Shown here: positions 46,401-54,000 of the stretch, in pieces
Layout: each line of letters starts with the position of its first letter
Numbering within the stretch: the stretch's first letter is position 1
From: Owenia fusiformis
Taxonomy: Eukaryota > Annelida > Polychaeta > Sabellida > Oweniidae
Assembly (NCBI GenBank): GCA_903813345.2
Contig: CAIIXF020000012.1
Coordinates: 31,091,001-31,155,000, forward strand
DNA length: 64,000 bases
Reading direction: 5' to 3'
Position numbers and translations under genes: made by a program
Notes under the pieces: generated by a model
Told to the model about the DNA's origin: nothing
Databases searched by the model: none
What the model saw: the letters and a program-made list of their open reading frames with translations, nothing else

Positions 46401-49400
46401 GATTGCACAAATTTCACACGCCAATGCTTGTTAAACCTGCACATTGCTCTAAAACGCAATATGTCGACTTTATTTTCATATTTCCATACAGCCAACAAGA
46501 TTACTAAAACTCTAGTGTAATGTTGACATGATTAAAAACTGTTTTTCTGTGTAATATCAAAGGACAATCATGTACATGTATATAGTACAGTAGTCAAAAA
46601 TCAAAAATCAATCTGCGGGTGGGGTTCTAACCACTGCCGTCTGCATGCGCGTTGAGCATTCTACCACAAGACCACCATCCAACTATGAATTCAAGAGTAA
46701 TTTAACGCTACTAATATTGAACGTTCTAATTCAATAGTGACATCACGTTCTAAATTTAGAAACCTTACACATTTATTCTGAGTATTTTTACACCAGATTT
46801 GCCCCATTTGTTCACCATTGTACATACTTTCATAAAAGCTCAAAATCTTACAGTTGGCCCTGGAATAACCCAAGATTGTGTTCTAAAGCGATGTGGAGCT
46901 TTAAGGTCAGGGTGCACTTTGATGAAATTTCACGACCATGTGCTATTTTCAGATACTGTAAAACGGGTATTGTTAGCGAGGGGTAATTGTTAGCGATTGT
47001 TAGCGATCGCTATAGTTTCGCTAAAAAGTCAATTCGCTAAAATAAACAGGGGTTAAAATAAACCGGGCGATAAAATTTGCAAATTCCCGGGAAACTACAT
47101 GAATACTAGTATTTAAGGAGCTTTTCGTTCAGTGCTCGACTTCTGGTTTGTAATTTGAAAGAGGTAAATATTTTTAAATCGTATGCTTCTTTCAATATCT
47201 GAAGGATAAATAGCCATCCATGAGATTACAGTAGTTTGGACCAATACCATGTGCGTTAGAAGTCTTACATTTTGATAATTCATCTGTCATGTCCGTTATT
47301 CATTCTTCTGCCATAAATGATAAAATTTCTAATGCATTTCGCTAAAGCCCGGTATACACCAATGGGGCAAGTTGGGACCTCCATAGACTTAACATTGCAT
47401 GGGACCTCGTGGGACCTTTTGGGATTTTGCCCCATGAAGTCCGTGGGACTCCATGGGACTTCTTGGGATTTTGCCCCATCTTGCCCCATCGAGTCCCACG
47501 AGGTCCCATGAGGTCCCATGAAGTCCCACGTGGGACTCGGTGGGACTCGATGGGGCAAGATGGGGCAAAATCCCACGGAGTCCCATGGAGTCCCATCGAG
47601 AATGAACATGTTCATTCTTTCCATGGGGCATCGTAGGATTTTCGGTCATATGACGTGTTGTGCGAAGCCCGGCATACACCAATGGGGCACGGTGGGATTT
47701 GATGGGACTCCATGGGGCTTGATGGGACTCCATGGGGCACGATGGGGCAAAGTCATCAAGGTCCAATGGGACTTCGTGGGATTCGATGGGGTAGATTGGG
47801 ATTCGATGGGGCAAGATGGGACTCGATGGGGCAAGTGGGATTTTGCCCCATTGGTATACCGGGCTTAATTTGATTTTTTAAAGATTAATCTTCATTTCGC
47901 TAAAATTTCCCGTGCTAAAACCCCCTAAAATTGAAAAATCGCTAAAATTTCCCGGTGTCAAAATTATCCGTTTTACAGTAAACATAACTCATTCCACACA
48001 TCATCTATATCTTTCATTCTTGCACAAAAGATGCATTAGTGTACCTAGACTATTAATTGAGGGTTGATATTTTTCAGAATGTTTGGATAACTAGAATATT
48101 CAGTGGTTTACTTTTCAAAATTGCAAAAAAATTCCAAAGTGCACTCTGGCCTTAAGGGGCATCATATCTCATAAAATTGAAACAAGAGATCATTTAAAAA
48201 AAATGAAGGCTCGTGTGAAGGAGATGTTTGCAGTGTTTTAATGAATTGTATTGATAAATAGGGATCCTTACTTTTAACGCGGTTGTAATTTACCGAACGT
48301 AGAAAAAAGTAGCAAAAGTAGAAAAAATCCGAACATTTTGAACTGATTAAGATCTTTAAATTGTGAAGGTCTGGGTACCTGGACCTCTTAGAAAACATCC
48401 GAGCATATCTAAAAGTGAAGATGGGTCAATTTGATTCTCGTTCTCCGAAGATATTAATATAATAGTTAAATGTTCGGAGTTTTTTTAATGCTGTAAAATG
48501 TTCACAATTCTAAATCAAGAAGTCGCTCGTATTTCTGTCGTATCATGTTGCCGAAAATCAGTGCGCAAAATTCATGGTGTTGTTGTAAAATGTGTATATT
48601 GCCGTTTGAAAACCTCTCTAACGCAATTTTATAATAAACTAACACCTTAGGGTTAAACTTTTGCTCGAGGAATTAACTCATTTTCATCAACAAATATTAA
48701 CCCATCAGGTTTTCTACTAGTAAACTAACGTTTAAACCTCAGTCCATAGTCGTTATCACTTACTACTATATCCAAGTGAGATATGGCTCTTGCCTCAGCA
48801 CAAGCCAATAATAGGACCTGTTAATGGTTGAATCTCACAAATTTCTATTTCAACATTCTCAGATGTTAAAATAACCAAGGGACTTGATATGTAAAAAATA
48901 AACAGTATTTCAAAGAAATCCACTGAGATACCTGTACAAGAGGTCACAATGCCACATGAAAAAGCTTCACCACAGACAGAGTCAAACTACATAAGAATGT
49001 TTTCAGAAACAGATAAGTTCAAAAAGCTAAAACCTGGAATAGCTAACCCCAACACATTATAACATATGAAACTACTACAGGTCAGTTCAAGAGAGAGAGA
49101 TTGACAGCCATCTGTGGGGTCAAATTGGTGGTTTTTTATTTGAATTTGCCTCATCAAATGTCAGAAGTTAAAAAAACGCAAACCAAGCACAAATTTATAG
49201 GGGTAGGCCTAGATGAGATGTATCTCAGGGCTGTCAACTTGGGACCACCTAATATGAGTGACTTACAAATGTTGGACACCTAAGTCCAAATCTGAACACT
49301 TTTGTCCAAATTTTGAACACCTTTGGCCAACTTTTAAACACATTTGGCCAAAGGTTGAGCACCTTTGCCAAACGTTGATCACCTCAAATTTTTAGCGATC

Positions 49401-50785
49401 GCTGCGCTCGCGGTGTCATCAACGGGGGGGGGGGGGGGGGGGGGGAGGTACGAAAATTTCCAATTAACATGCGTGGCATATACGGGATTCGTGTGACAAA
49501 TCCGAACAAATTGCGTTCGGTTTTTTTCCGACGTTCGTGTTTTTACCGTATCGTAAACATATTTTGAAAAATTTTCTACAGAAAAACTATTTTTGCTAGT
49601 AGGTTGAAGTCTTATTTCTCTTTTCGACATTACATAACACAGCAAAATTACCCCCCCCCCTTTACCACGTATGCAGGCCTGTCAACTGTCCCTCAATTTG
49701 CGAATTTGAAGTCACGCCAGTTATTTTTGCCTGACAGAAAATGTCACGCAAATACGCATTTTACCTGGTAAATGTCAAGCAAAAATATTTCTGTAGAAAA
49801 ATTTCTAAAAAAGTTCATCTACACAGCAAAAATACGAACGCCGCAAAAAAAGTACGCATTTCGTTCGGACTTTTCACGCGAATTATGTATATGTCACGCA
49901 TTCCGTTCGAAATTTTTCGTACCTACCCCCCCTTGATGGATGTTTGAAATGCGAGCGTAGCGAGCGCGAAAAATTTGAGGTGTTCAAAATTTGGGAAGAT
50001 GTAATAAAATTTAAAACAAGGTGTTCAAAATTTGGATCAAGGTGTTCAGATTTGGACCAAGGTGTCCACATTTTGAGGGGAGGTGTTCAACATTTCCAAG
50101 TCACTCATGTTAGGTGTTCCCAAGTTGACAGGCCTGCGTATGCCTCCGAGCCTGGACAGGTGATCATTCTTCTTTACTCGAGTCTCTAGCTTACAGCTAG
50201 ACGAAACTTCATTGATTTCGTATGTACTGTGCTACACGCACCTACACGCACCTAGAACTCATTTTTAATAAATTTTATAAATATTTTTAAGAATATTAAT
50301 CATATTTAGGATGAAGCGTTGCTTGTCTGGATTTAGATATTTCAAAATTTCATTTCGGAGTTTTGACACATGGTGAAATTTTCTCGCTGTAGCTAAAAAT
50401 GGCTTCCGGTTCTGGACGTGAATAACATTTGAAATTATTCTCGCTTAAAGAAATCAAATATAACAATAGATTCAGACGGGGATGTGAGCTGATGTTCTTC
50501 AAATCTATACATAAAGGTATATTTCATATTATTATGCCATATTTACTGTGCGTGTGACACAATGATTTACAATATTTATAATACTAAGGCAGCTCAATCT
50601 TCCTCCTCAAAGCCGGAATATAGAGAAGGCTTTGGACCGAAGTAAATTCTTCTGATTGAGTAGAGAAGAGTAGTCAAGCAAAAACAACCCTATATCCGGA
50701 GATATGTTGCATTCAGTATAAATTGCTAAGATCAAAATCAACAATATACTTACATTTTATCACTTTGATGTTGTTTCTTCCCCAT
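22423..50785 (-). CDS. PPIL2: PPIL2: U-box/cyclophilin peptidyl-prolyl isomerase-like protein, 17 exons
   Basis: Reconstructed from protein similarity and GT-AG sites. Exons in order (minus): 50785-50754, 46350-46252, 45916-45854, 45267-45216, 44745-44694, 44529-44438, 44181-44092, 43786-43568, 42941-42866, 41883-41777, 29173-29084, 25674-25641, 24674-24557, 24357-24231, 23492-23430, 23170-23031, 22510-22423. Total 1542 nt, 513 aa, every junction in frame; human PPIL2 is ~520 aa. It starts [20 protein letters not shown]; the U-box region is about residues 36-106 ([15 protein letters not shown]), the cyclophilin domain about 275-435 ([20 protein letters not shown]), and the tail ends FGNFSNW. 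Catalytic Arg318, Phe323, Met324, Gln326 and His389 are present. His384 stands where CypA has Trp121 (human PPIL2 has Tyr). Family role: nuclear, spliceosome-associated, E3-ligase-type U-box. Introns 10 (12.6 kb) and 11 (3.4 kb) host antisense genes. Confidence 0.95.
22676..22850. repeat. CAGTGAAACCTGT-type MITE fragment in a PPIL2 intron
   Basis: The sequence starts CAGTGAAACCTGTAAAGTGG and has repeated GTGGAAC/AACACCTC motifs. Related copies start near 43146 (CAGTGGAATCTGTCTAAGTG) and 38502 (CAGTGAAACCTGTATATC). These are Tc1/mariner-pogo style ends. Boundaries are approximate. Confidence 0.45.
24772..25045. mobile_element. MITE with inverted ATACCCCATATG ends (PPIL2 intron)
   Basis: TATACTTTATTGTATACCCC followed by ATATGC at the left is mirrored by CATATGGGGTATATAATAAA at 25011-25030. 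Immediately adjacent (25035-25165), AATAGTGACTGCTA and GGCAGTCACTATT form a second inverted pair, suggesting two neighbouring or nested elements. Confidence 0.5.
25364..25592. repeat. Direct duplication of a ~90-bp segment
   Basis: GGAACAATATGCCAATATTT through GATAACTGGATAAATATGCC occurs at about 25367-25456 and again at 25503-25582 with few differences. Confidence 0.7.
26717..28198 (+). CDS. Galactose-3-O-sulfotransferase-like protein, intronless, nested in PPIL2 intron 11
   Basis: A 493-residue protein with an ATG at 26717. It is type II: short tail, membrane anchor (about residues 7-28, [20 protein letters not shown]), a low-complexity stem rich in Asn/Asp/Gly with repeated NGE and DNG steps (about 50-130), then a sulfotransferase domain. 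[19 protein letters not shown] (about 141-159) aligns with the PAPS 5'-phosphosulfate loop of GAL3ST enzymes and [19 protein letters not shown] (about 223-241) with the 3'-phosphate site. [20 protein letters not shown] and [12 protein letters not shown] are GAL3ST-specific blocks. The usual KTHKT of the 5' loop is replaced by PMMRG, so the catalytic lysine is an Arg here and activity may be altered. The gene has no introns and runs opposite to PPIL2, between its exons 12 and 11. Family assignment is good; substrate is unknown. Confidence 0.85.
   Translation: MNRVTLKVIKVLIGFFGLYLFTNVIILNDVNNVNENLAMADRILAIANDALSKGNNALDNDNGALNSGNKRMVNDNGEFKYGIHKNGEIQNEIDTNDGNAEIVNRNGEINNETDELNFNKISKKKNGHNELTNSPQTQVTRFVYIPMMRGGSKTLQSIFQKFSHVRNFSYALPLHKKTTLGWPYKIQEQWIKKSLKVTGYDIIAESTVLSDELDKIAPMDAKFITMLRHPYNQFKSIFNHLGIASILNMANDESSLKTFLSNLQNLETQHLSERWNSCLPTNVSLLRNPQSFTLGIYPNRDGDTTSMNMHATEEAFKMLEEKLNVVMIMEYFYESLILLKRKFKWTFKEILHHKRGVRNYQYKTNQNLKLINKHRQYSNIDYKLYKHFNNTFWNTINSEPRESGFFAEVEYFRQIQNEMIDYCEKYGSLNDLEPMVVPRSKWSPKIEVSVAECPIYIYSQLRDMQRRYDQNAPHNIQEENLKRSQAAKDFSFC
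28277..28506. mobile_element. Mariner-type MITE, 20-bp perfect inverted ends, TA flanks
   Basis: The ends are CAGGGTGTCAAATAAATATG and its exact reverse complement, each flanked by TA. The 230-bp interior has no coding capacity. TA target duplication is typical of Tc1/mariner elements. It lies directly after the sulfotransferase-like gene, 79 bp beyond the stop, so it may sit in its 3' UTR. Confidence 0.8.
28720..28760 (+). mobile_element. Single mariner-like end
   Basis: TACAGGGTGTTAAAAAAAAT resembles a mariner-type terminus, but no partner end was found before the next PPIL2 exon. Probably truncated. Confidence 0.35.
29509..34138 (-). mobile_element. hAT DNA transposon, apparently complete (4.6 kb), in PPIL2 intron 10
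   Basis: The ends are CAGCGGCGTAACCAGG at 29509 and CCTGGTTACGCGCCTG ending at 34138, an imperfect inverted pair; GTACGC-rich subterminal sequence follows on both sides. It encloses a three-exon transposase on the minus strand. The flanks (ATAAAAAG left, AAAAGCAT right) do not give a clean 8-bp target duplication, so one end may have changed after insertion or the boundary may be a few bases off. Confidence 0.75.
30280..33513 (-). CDS. hAT transposase (TTF-type zinc finger, DUF4371, hAT dimerisation domain), 3 exons
   Basis: Exons 33513-32358, 31960-31775 and 31340-30280 join through GT-AG sites into an uninterrupted 800-residue frame. It starts [13 protein letters not shown], with a possible non-coding exon upstream because an acceptor lies just before the ATG. 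In order: a TTF/BED-like zinc-binding region ([12 protein letters not shown] to [10 protein letters not shown]), a DUF4371-type catalytic core with [10 protein letters not shown] (first Asp), [16 protein letters not shown] (second Asp, across a splice junction), the [11 protein letters not shown] motif and CETRW, then the C-terminal hAT dimerisation region ([30 protein letters not shown]). It resembles the ZMYM/'52 kDa repressor'-like hAT group. Intact splice sites and frames suggest recent activity. Confidence 0.85.
34512..35710. repeat. Repeat with internal ~460-bp duplication and GGACGGACAGAC tail
   Basis: Bases 34690-35090 recur at about 35150-35540 (for example GGCTCGAATCAGAAAAAAGA at 34791 and 35252; AGTATAATAAAGCTATACTT at 34852 and 35313). 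The outer limits ATCCCAACGAAC (about 34529) and GTTTGTTGGGAT (about 35697) are inverted relative to each other. A GGACGGACGGAC simple tract lies near 35640. The same family reappears in reverse at the window end (63935-64000). Short open frames here contain no known domain. Confidence 0.65.
35839..36386. mobile_element. Palindromic mariner-type MITE, TA flanks
   Basis: It begins CAGGGTGAGCCAAAAAAGGT and ends with the matching inverted sequence (ACCTTTTTTGGCTCACCCTG), each bounded by TA. The similarity continues inward for about 250 bp on each side, so almost the whole 548 bp folds back. The mirrored frames ([13 protein letters not shown] and [13 protein letters not shown]) are a by-product of the palindrome. 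Confidence 0.8.
36387..37058. other. 5' flank of the nested glycosyltransferase gene
   Basis: AT-rich. A short inverted pair occurs at 36444-36472 (GCCTGTAACAATATTAATTG and TTGTTACAGGC). No promoter is identifiable. Confidence 0.3.
37059..38279 (+). CDS. Nucleotide-diphospho-sugar transferase (GT77-like), intronless, nested in PPIL2 intron 10
   Basis: A 406-residue type II membrane protein with a true ATG. A basic tail (MRKKER) and membrane anchor (about residues 7-26, [20 protein letters not shown]) precede an Asn/Thr/His-rich stem (to about 115). The catalytic region contains [73 protein letters not shown] (acidic DAV motif, about 236-251, in the place of the DxD that binds metal and UDP-sugar), GGFLYMKP and [13 protein letters not shown]. 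These blocks fit the nucleotide-diphospho-sugar transferase family (PF03407-type). Several NxT/NxS sites suit a Golgi protein. The donor sugar is not predictable. It is the second antisense intronless enzyme inside PPIL2. Confidence 0.8.
   Translation: MRKKERIFLILLGMGCIISIVLLLHISKYSTTNQHNRIAHFHERTNTGAMSSNMSITNNLQLQFDYEKQATNNPKLINRKNELTDKITNITRNIKRHKTNNQLPMTNNDSRVEKILQLMGSLPPELVEVKAKALMIAKNKAVVAITMVNMGYLSLTYSWLCNTVNMSVHDNVLIIATDEEALMKLQQDWPKVASVMYPVNEDQKSNLNYNAANYVRYMLNRTNLLLALLAFNVPLFLFEVDAVWFASPFPLIHSISQYDLVGAKIATKEKMAGGFLYMKPIKDTIDVFMRVTNALQKYLDKYRSYRRNEKLPQAVNDQTLLNENLKYENGSARLNYTILDLNIVADGQWYNETGNRSIPLVLNNNWVIGKEAKISRAKKFHHWFIDDDNNCDWKEVQNIMNLGKDL
38502..39340. repeat. CAGTGAAACCTGT-type element with a nested palindrome
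   Basis: An element starting CAGTGAAACCTGTATATCAA is rich in AACACTTT/GAACACTT phrases and continues on the far side with AATCCAAACACC (39270). It is interrupted by a 415-bp palindrome at 38672-39086, whose arms read TTCTTTCCAAACAACA...GGTACAAAATAAAGTATGAA and its inverse. Outer limits are approximate. Confidence 0.55.
38672..39086. mobile_element. Palindromic MITE with ~95-bp arms
   Basis: The left arm 38672-38765 (TTCTTTCCAAACAACA ... AAAGTATGAAGGCATGTGTG) pairs with the right arm 38990-39086. The interior is 220 bp. It is inserted in the older repeat described around it. Confidence 0.7.
39400..40480. other. Gene-free AT-rich part of PPIL2 intron 10
   Basis: Low-complexity A/T runs. At 40287 a 38-bp phrase (GCCAAAGTGGTTTAAACTTT then ATATGGGGCCTTTAA) repeats one found at 30249 inside the hAT element next to the transposase stop, so a truncated relative of that element may lie here. 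No gene was seen. Confidence 0.4.
40482..40650. repeat. Direct repeat of TAAATACTAGAGGTGTCATG
   Basis: AGGTCTATAAATACTAGAGG plus TGTCATGGTCCAA occurs at 40484 and again near 40616. The second copy runs into GGTACAGAACGGTAC-type sequence. These may be ends of a hAT-like non-autonomous element. Confidence 0.45.
40925..41370. repeat. GC-rich island built of CATCGGCCGG-type words
   Basis: About 440 bp of sequence near 57% GC in a ~35% GC background, composed of CGGCCGATG/CATCGGCCG and GAGCTCCG/CGGAGCTC words in both orientations, with an internal inverted pair around 41036-41079 (GCCCGGTGAAATTT and AAATTTCACCGGGC). The same words form the stem of the MITE at 7276-7411. A 100-residue open frame over it shows no domain. 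Confidence 0.55.
41371..41712. repeat. Degenerate palindromic AGTACT repeat
   Basis: More than a dozen AGTACT words, mostly within (A/T)GAGTACTCATT or ATTAGTACTAATTGAG contexts, are packed into 340 bp. It abuts the GC-rich island and may be the other half of the same composite element. Confidence 0.55.
41987..42448. mobile_element. hAT-type MITE with 8-bp target duplication GTAACAAG
   Basis: The ends are TAGGGGTGAGACGA and the exact reverse complement TCGTCTCACCCCTA, with GTAACAAG at 41979-41986 and 42449-42456. The subterminal sequence is full of GATTCGA/TCGAATC words in both directions. The interior is AT-rich and non-coding. Terminal TAGGGGTG and an 8-bp duplication are hAT features. It lies in the PPIL2 intron between exons 10 and 9. 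Confidence 0.9.
42949..43128. repeat. Tandem duplication of an ~89-bp intron segment
   Basis: AATATTACCATCATATTAAA ... GGTTTGAGGGATTTACATTT is followed at once by a second copy with about six differences. It lies in the PPIL2 intron between exons 9 and 8. Confidence 0.8.
45283..45573. repeat. Minisatellite of ~24-bp unit in a PPIL2 intron
   Basis: About a dozen copies of a unit like GATTGATATGTAAATGCTTA, with TAAATG/AAAATG and 'AATGGATT' variants. It lies just upstream (minus sense) of PPIL2 exon 4. Confidence 0.85.
46611..46682 (-). repeat. tRNA-Gly-like SINE head or tRNA pseudogene
   Basis: On the minus strand: TGGTGGTCTTGTGGTAGAAT (A-box region, close to the D-arm of tRNA-Gly), then ACGCGCATGCAGACGG, then GTGGTTAGAACCCCAC, where TTAGAAC replaces the T-loop TTCGANN (B-box GGTTAGAACCC). 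One-base changes in the B-box and imperfect acceptor pairing argue against a working tRNA. It is in PPIL2 intron 1. Confidence 0.5.
46956..47978. mobile_element. TA-flanked element with CTGTAAAACGG ends, hosting a nested element
   Basis: The ends CTGTAAAACGG and CCGTTTTACAG are flanked by TA on both sides (46954-46955 and 47979-47980). Subterminal TTAGCGA/CGCTAAAA and ATTTCCCGG words are mirrored. It is non-coding and interrupted by the 520-bp element at 47346-47865. PPIL2 intron 1. Confidence 0.7.
47346..47865. mobile_element. Element with AGCCCGGTATAC ends made of GATGGGACT/GATGGGGCA words, TAA duplication
   Basis: The left end AGCCCGGTATACACCAATGG and right end CCATTGGTATACCGGGCT are inverted. 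TAA flanks both sides (47343-47345, 47866-47868); a 3-bp TAA duplication suggests PIF/Harbinger-type mobilisation. A second internal left-end-like copy lies at 47667. The interior consists almost entirely of ~10-11-bp words such as GATGGGACTC, CATGGGGCA and their complements, forming nested palindromes. Long frames in all registers are a by-product of the absence of stop-rich AT sequence. Confidence 0.7.
48000..49215. other. Gene-free part of PPIL2 intron 1
   Basis: No exon, repeat array or RNA gene recognised. Confidence 0.4.
49227..50136. mobile_element. Long-inverted-repeat element with CAGG(G/C)CTGTCAACTTGGGA ends and a G26 tract
   Basis: CAGGGCTGTCAACTTGGGA at 49227 is mirrored by TCCCAAGTTGACAGGCCTG ending at 50136, and similarity continues inward for >250 bp (AACACCT/CCAAATCTGAACACC words, then GCGATCGCTGCGCTCGC against GCGAGCGTAGCGAGCGC). 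A run of about 26 G lies at 49425-49445, and a C10 run at 49651-49660. A second end-like CAGGCCTGTCAACTGTCCC at 49674 suggests a nested relative. The ends look hAT-like, but no clean target duplication was found. Confidence 0.65.
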
Positions 50786-51080
50786 TCTGAAGTTATTGAT
50801 GAGACTATAAGCAAAAAAAAGAATAAAATTCGAGATGTGAAACTTGAAATTTTACAAACCGGATATAGCTCTTCAAATGACACCCCACATATAGGATACA
50901 CATTCACTTTAGAACTCTGATTTTTGAGTTTTGCATGGGCACGGAACTACATAACTTCATAAAACTGAATAATCCAGCATAAATGAACAAACATATCAAA
51001 TATTCAATTAGGCACTATACATTTTAAATAAAAACATAATTGATCTGAAATCTCTTTTGCGGCGCGTCACTTATGTCAAC
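50786..51080. promoter_or_regulatory. Bidirectional promoter interval between PPIL2 and the membrane-protein gene
   Basis: Only 295 bp separate the two divergent start codons, so both 5' UTRs and any promoter must lie here or overlap the genes. A GC-rich GCGGCGCGTCAC patch sits just before the plus-strand ATG. No TATA box is placed convincingly for either direction. Confidence 0.55.
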
Positions 51081-54000
51081 ATGGCAAAGTATTTTATTTT
51101 CCAAGTGTTTCTATTTTCTATCAAAATGGTCAGTTCTTCGACAACAAATAATGAAAATACGATGTTCAATGGTAAAACCAAGGTATGTGTATTTATTTGT
51201 CAGGTATATAGCTTTGTTTTACAACTAAACTTGGCCAAATTCAGTTGATGTAAATTTTTCTTATTTACTTTTTTCAAACAAATCTTGAAATCAAAATCCA
51301 TCCACAGTCTGCAACATATCTTAGATAAAACTCGCATGAAGAAAACACAGATGAATCTTGATCTTCGAAAATAAAATTGCATATTATGAATACATACACC
51401 CTGGTGATAATAAAATACTATATATCCAGAATTTAATGGCAAATCCTAATCTATTGTAACGACCCTTGTGCACGTCCGTCGGGGAGCTGTAGTGAGCTAG
51501 ATACTAGACTCGAAAGAGAGTGTGCTAAATTCAGTGTCTCAAACAGGATTCGAATCTAGGACCTTCCGCTCTCGAGTCAGACCCTCTACCCCTGAGCCAG
51601 TAGCCACTACTGCTGAAACTGTAGTAGCGACTTGCTATCGAAGTTCATTACACTATGTTGTAGACTCGGGACTGAAAAGTTATTCCAACAAGCCAGTCAA
51701 CGAGACTGTCCTTGTTCTATGGCTAAGATATGAACCAAGTTATTACCTCAAGGTCAGATGAAATTTGATCTGTCAATTATTCAAGTTTAGGTAGATCTAA
51801 CCCCATAACTAAATGTGATTTGAAATCTCTGGGTTTATGCCCCAAAATACCTATTTTTTGAGGCCCTACAAAATTTTGGGGTTCAAAAACTTTTGGGGGC
51901 CCCACAAAAGGGGGGAGGCCTGGGCTTCCTGGATCCGCAAGTGAGGCCATTTATTGGTCAGCTGGATATTGAGTTCACAGAAGTATACATGTACTTCGGC
52001 AGTTTGATGTTCAGTCCTTCAATAGCATCAGTACTCAATTATACATTTCTTGTTTTACAGATGGACATAGATCACATCTCAAACCAGGATGCGAGACAGA
52101 GACAACACCTAAACCTACCATTTGAAAGCTTTATAAAAAGATTTCATGTCAAGAAAAAAAAGTTAGGAGATAAACTTCTCGATATAGGTCATCAAGGGTA
52201 TGAACTGAATTACCTATTGAAAAAATACGAAACAAATATGTTGATTAAAAACACATTAACCATTCCAACTGATGTTCACAGAAATGGTGCTAGGACTACA
52301 AATTTACATCAAAAAGACATGACCAACCACGGAAGATACTACAATACAGTTAGAAAACAGAGAAATCCTATATTACATGCAATAGCAAAAATTCCACGTA
52401 GACGATTGAAGCGGAAAAGCAATAACAACAATAAAAAGTTGACAGATACATTACTTAAAACTCCAAGCGTAGAATCTCAAAATGGTTCAACTCCACAGTT
52501 ATCAATACAAGTGCCATCTCCACAGTTTAATAATTCTGAGAACTTAGTGAAAGTGGGTAAGATAAAAAAAGAAGGGGAATCCTCTCCGAAAATCCCCAAC
52601 AATAAAACATCTGCTGATACAGATGTGAACGCAGCTGCTGTTACAGTTCAACCACCTCTTATGCAACCTACTCCATCTACTATAACACCTGCGCAGACTC
52701 AAACTACTTTACACATAGAGACAGAAACCTTACTTAAGGAACCAAAACAACAAAAGGGATTAAAGAAGCAAAACCTTAAACTTCCACTAAAAGAGACTAC
52801 AACACAGGCAATAACAAATCAAAGGCCGCCCTTATTAAACAAAGGATCTCTAATTAATGAAGCCATATCAGATAAAGAACCAATGAATAAGGAGCCTGAA
52901 CAGAAAAACCCAATTGACTCAGCAACTAAAAAGCCAGTACTTTTAATGTATAAAACTTCCACACAATTGTTGCCATCTTTAGATATACCACCAAGTTCAA
53001 CAGTTAAATCTACAATATCTACAGCTGTTACTGGCGTTAAAGAAGAAGCCACATTCCACAATAAAGGTCAGGGAGACCAATCAATAAAGAAACCCAATAA
53101 TATATCGGATAAAATTATCCCTGCTCAATATATACAGCCTGTGACTGTAAGTAATGATCTGAAAAAAGAAACTACATTAGATGCTGGGCAGAAAATTCCT
53201 GTCAAAACAACAACTCCATCCGTTGATGGAAAGAAGAACTATAATCCTACTGCTGCAGATTTGGAAATGAAGGCTCATAAAGTTGGTGGCCATCTTATAA
53301 GCTCTGGTATCCATAACAACAGGAGTAGCAAAGCATTAGACGTGCCGGGTGATTTAATAAAGGGGTAAGTGTAAATTTATTTTTGTAAGGACTAACTGCA
53401 TCATAAATGTTTTGTAAGGTGTATAATATTAACCTCTTGACTACGCAGAGTGACGAGATTTCTCGTCACCTCAGAAATGACCTTGGAACCCAGAGTGACG
53501 AGATAATCCGTCACAAAATATTTCACTAAAATTGCTCTTATTTGAACAATTTTTATCCAATTTACACAAAAATTGTTTTAAAATGTCTAGGAATGATCTC
53601 TGCCATTTAATTTTATTAAACTGAACATCGTCTGTTATATATGTATGTAGTAAAATGTCAAAAGCTGGCAAAAATGAAAAATTATCTGGTTTCAACCTAT
53701 TTTAGAACCTGGGATTCAAGAGGTTAAAGGGGGAGATTGTATACACAAGAGTCAAGGAGAATTAATTGTAAGGGAAATTTAATGAAATGTATCTTTTTTA
53801 GATAGATTGGAGCTGGGGAAGGTCTCATAGTCAGGATGCAATTTACTAATAAGCCAGGCAGTTTTAGCAACTGAGAATTTAATCTTTTTATATTAAGTCC
53901 CATCCTTTTTATGAGTTTCTGATGTGACAATGAATGTATGTTGAGAGATATTTAAGATACCAATGATGAAGTATCTAATTATATTACCAAAAATTAACGA

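Noticed and set aside
46611-46682. A functional tRNA-Gly gene
   Set aside because: B-box and T-loop carry A for C (TTAGAAC), acceptor stem does not pair well, and there is no terminator run; treated as SINE/pseudogene.
47280-47868. Several overlapping 60-140-residue frames in all six registers
   Set aside because: All arise from the word-built GC-rich element, where stop codons are rare; peptides are repeats of GTSWD/SHEVP-like strings.
50723-50920. Plus-strand frame overlapping PPIL2 exon 1 (contains a hydrophobic start and a basic middle)
   Set aside because: It starts from a non-ATG codon, runs antisense through the PPIL2 start codon, and shows no domain. The two flanking genes explain the interval better.
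51893-52060. Upstream extension of the long membrane-protein frame
   Set aside because: This part comes from a non-ATG start and repeat-like sequence (CCTGGATCCGC words). A good acceptor at 52060 and an in-frame signal-peptide exon at 51081-51182 give a coherent gene without it.
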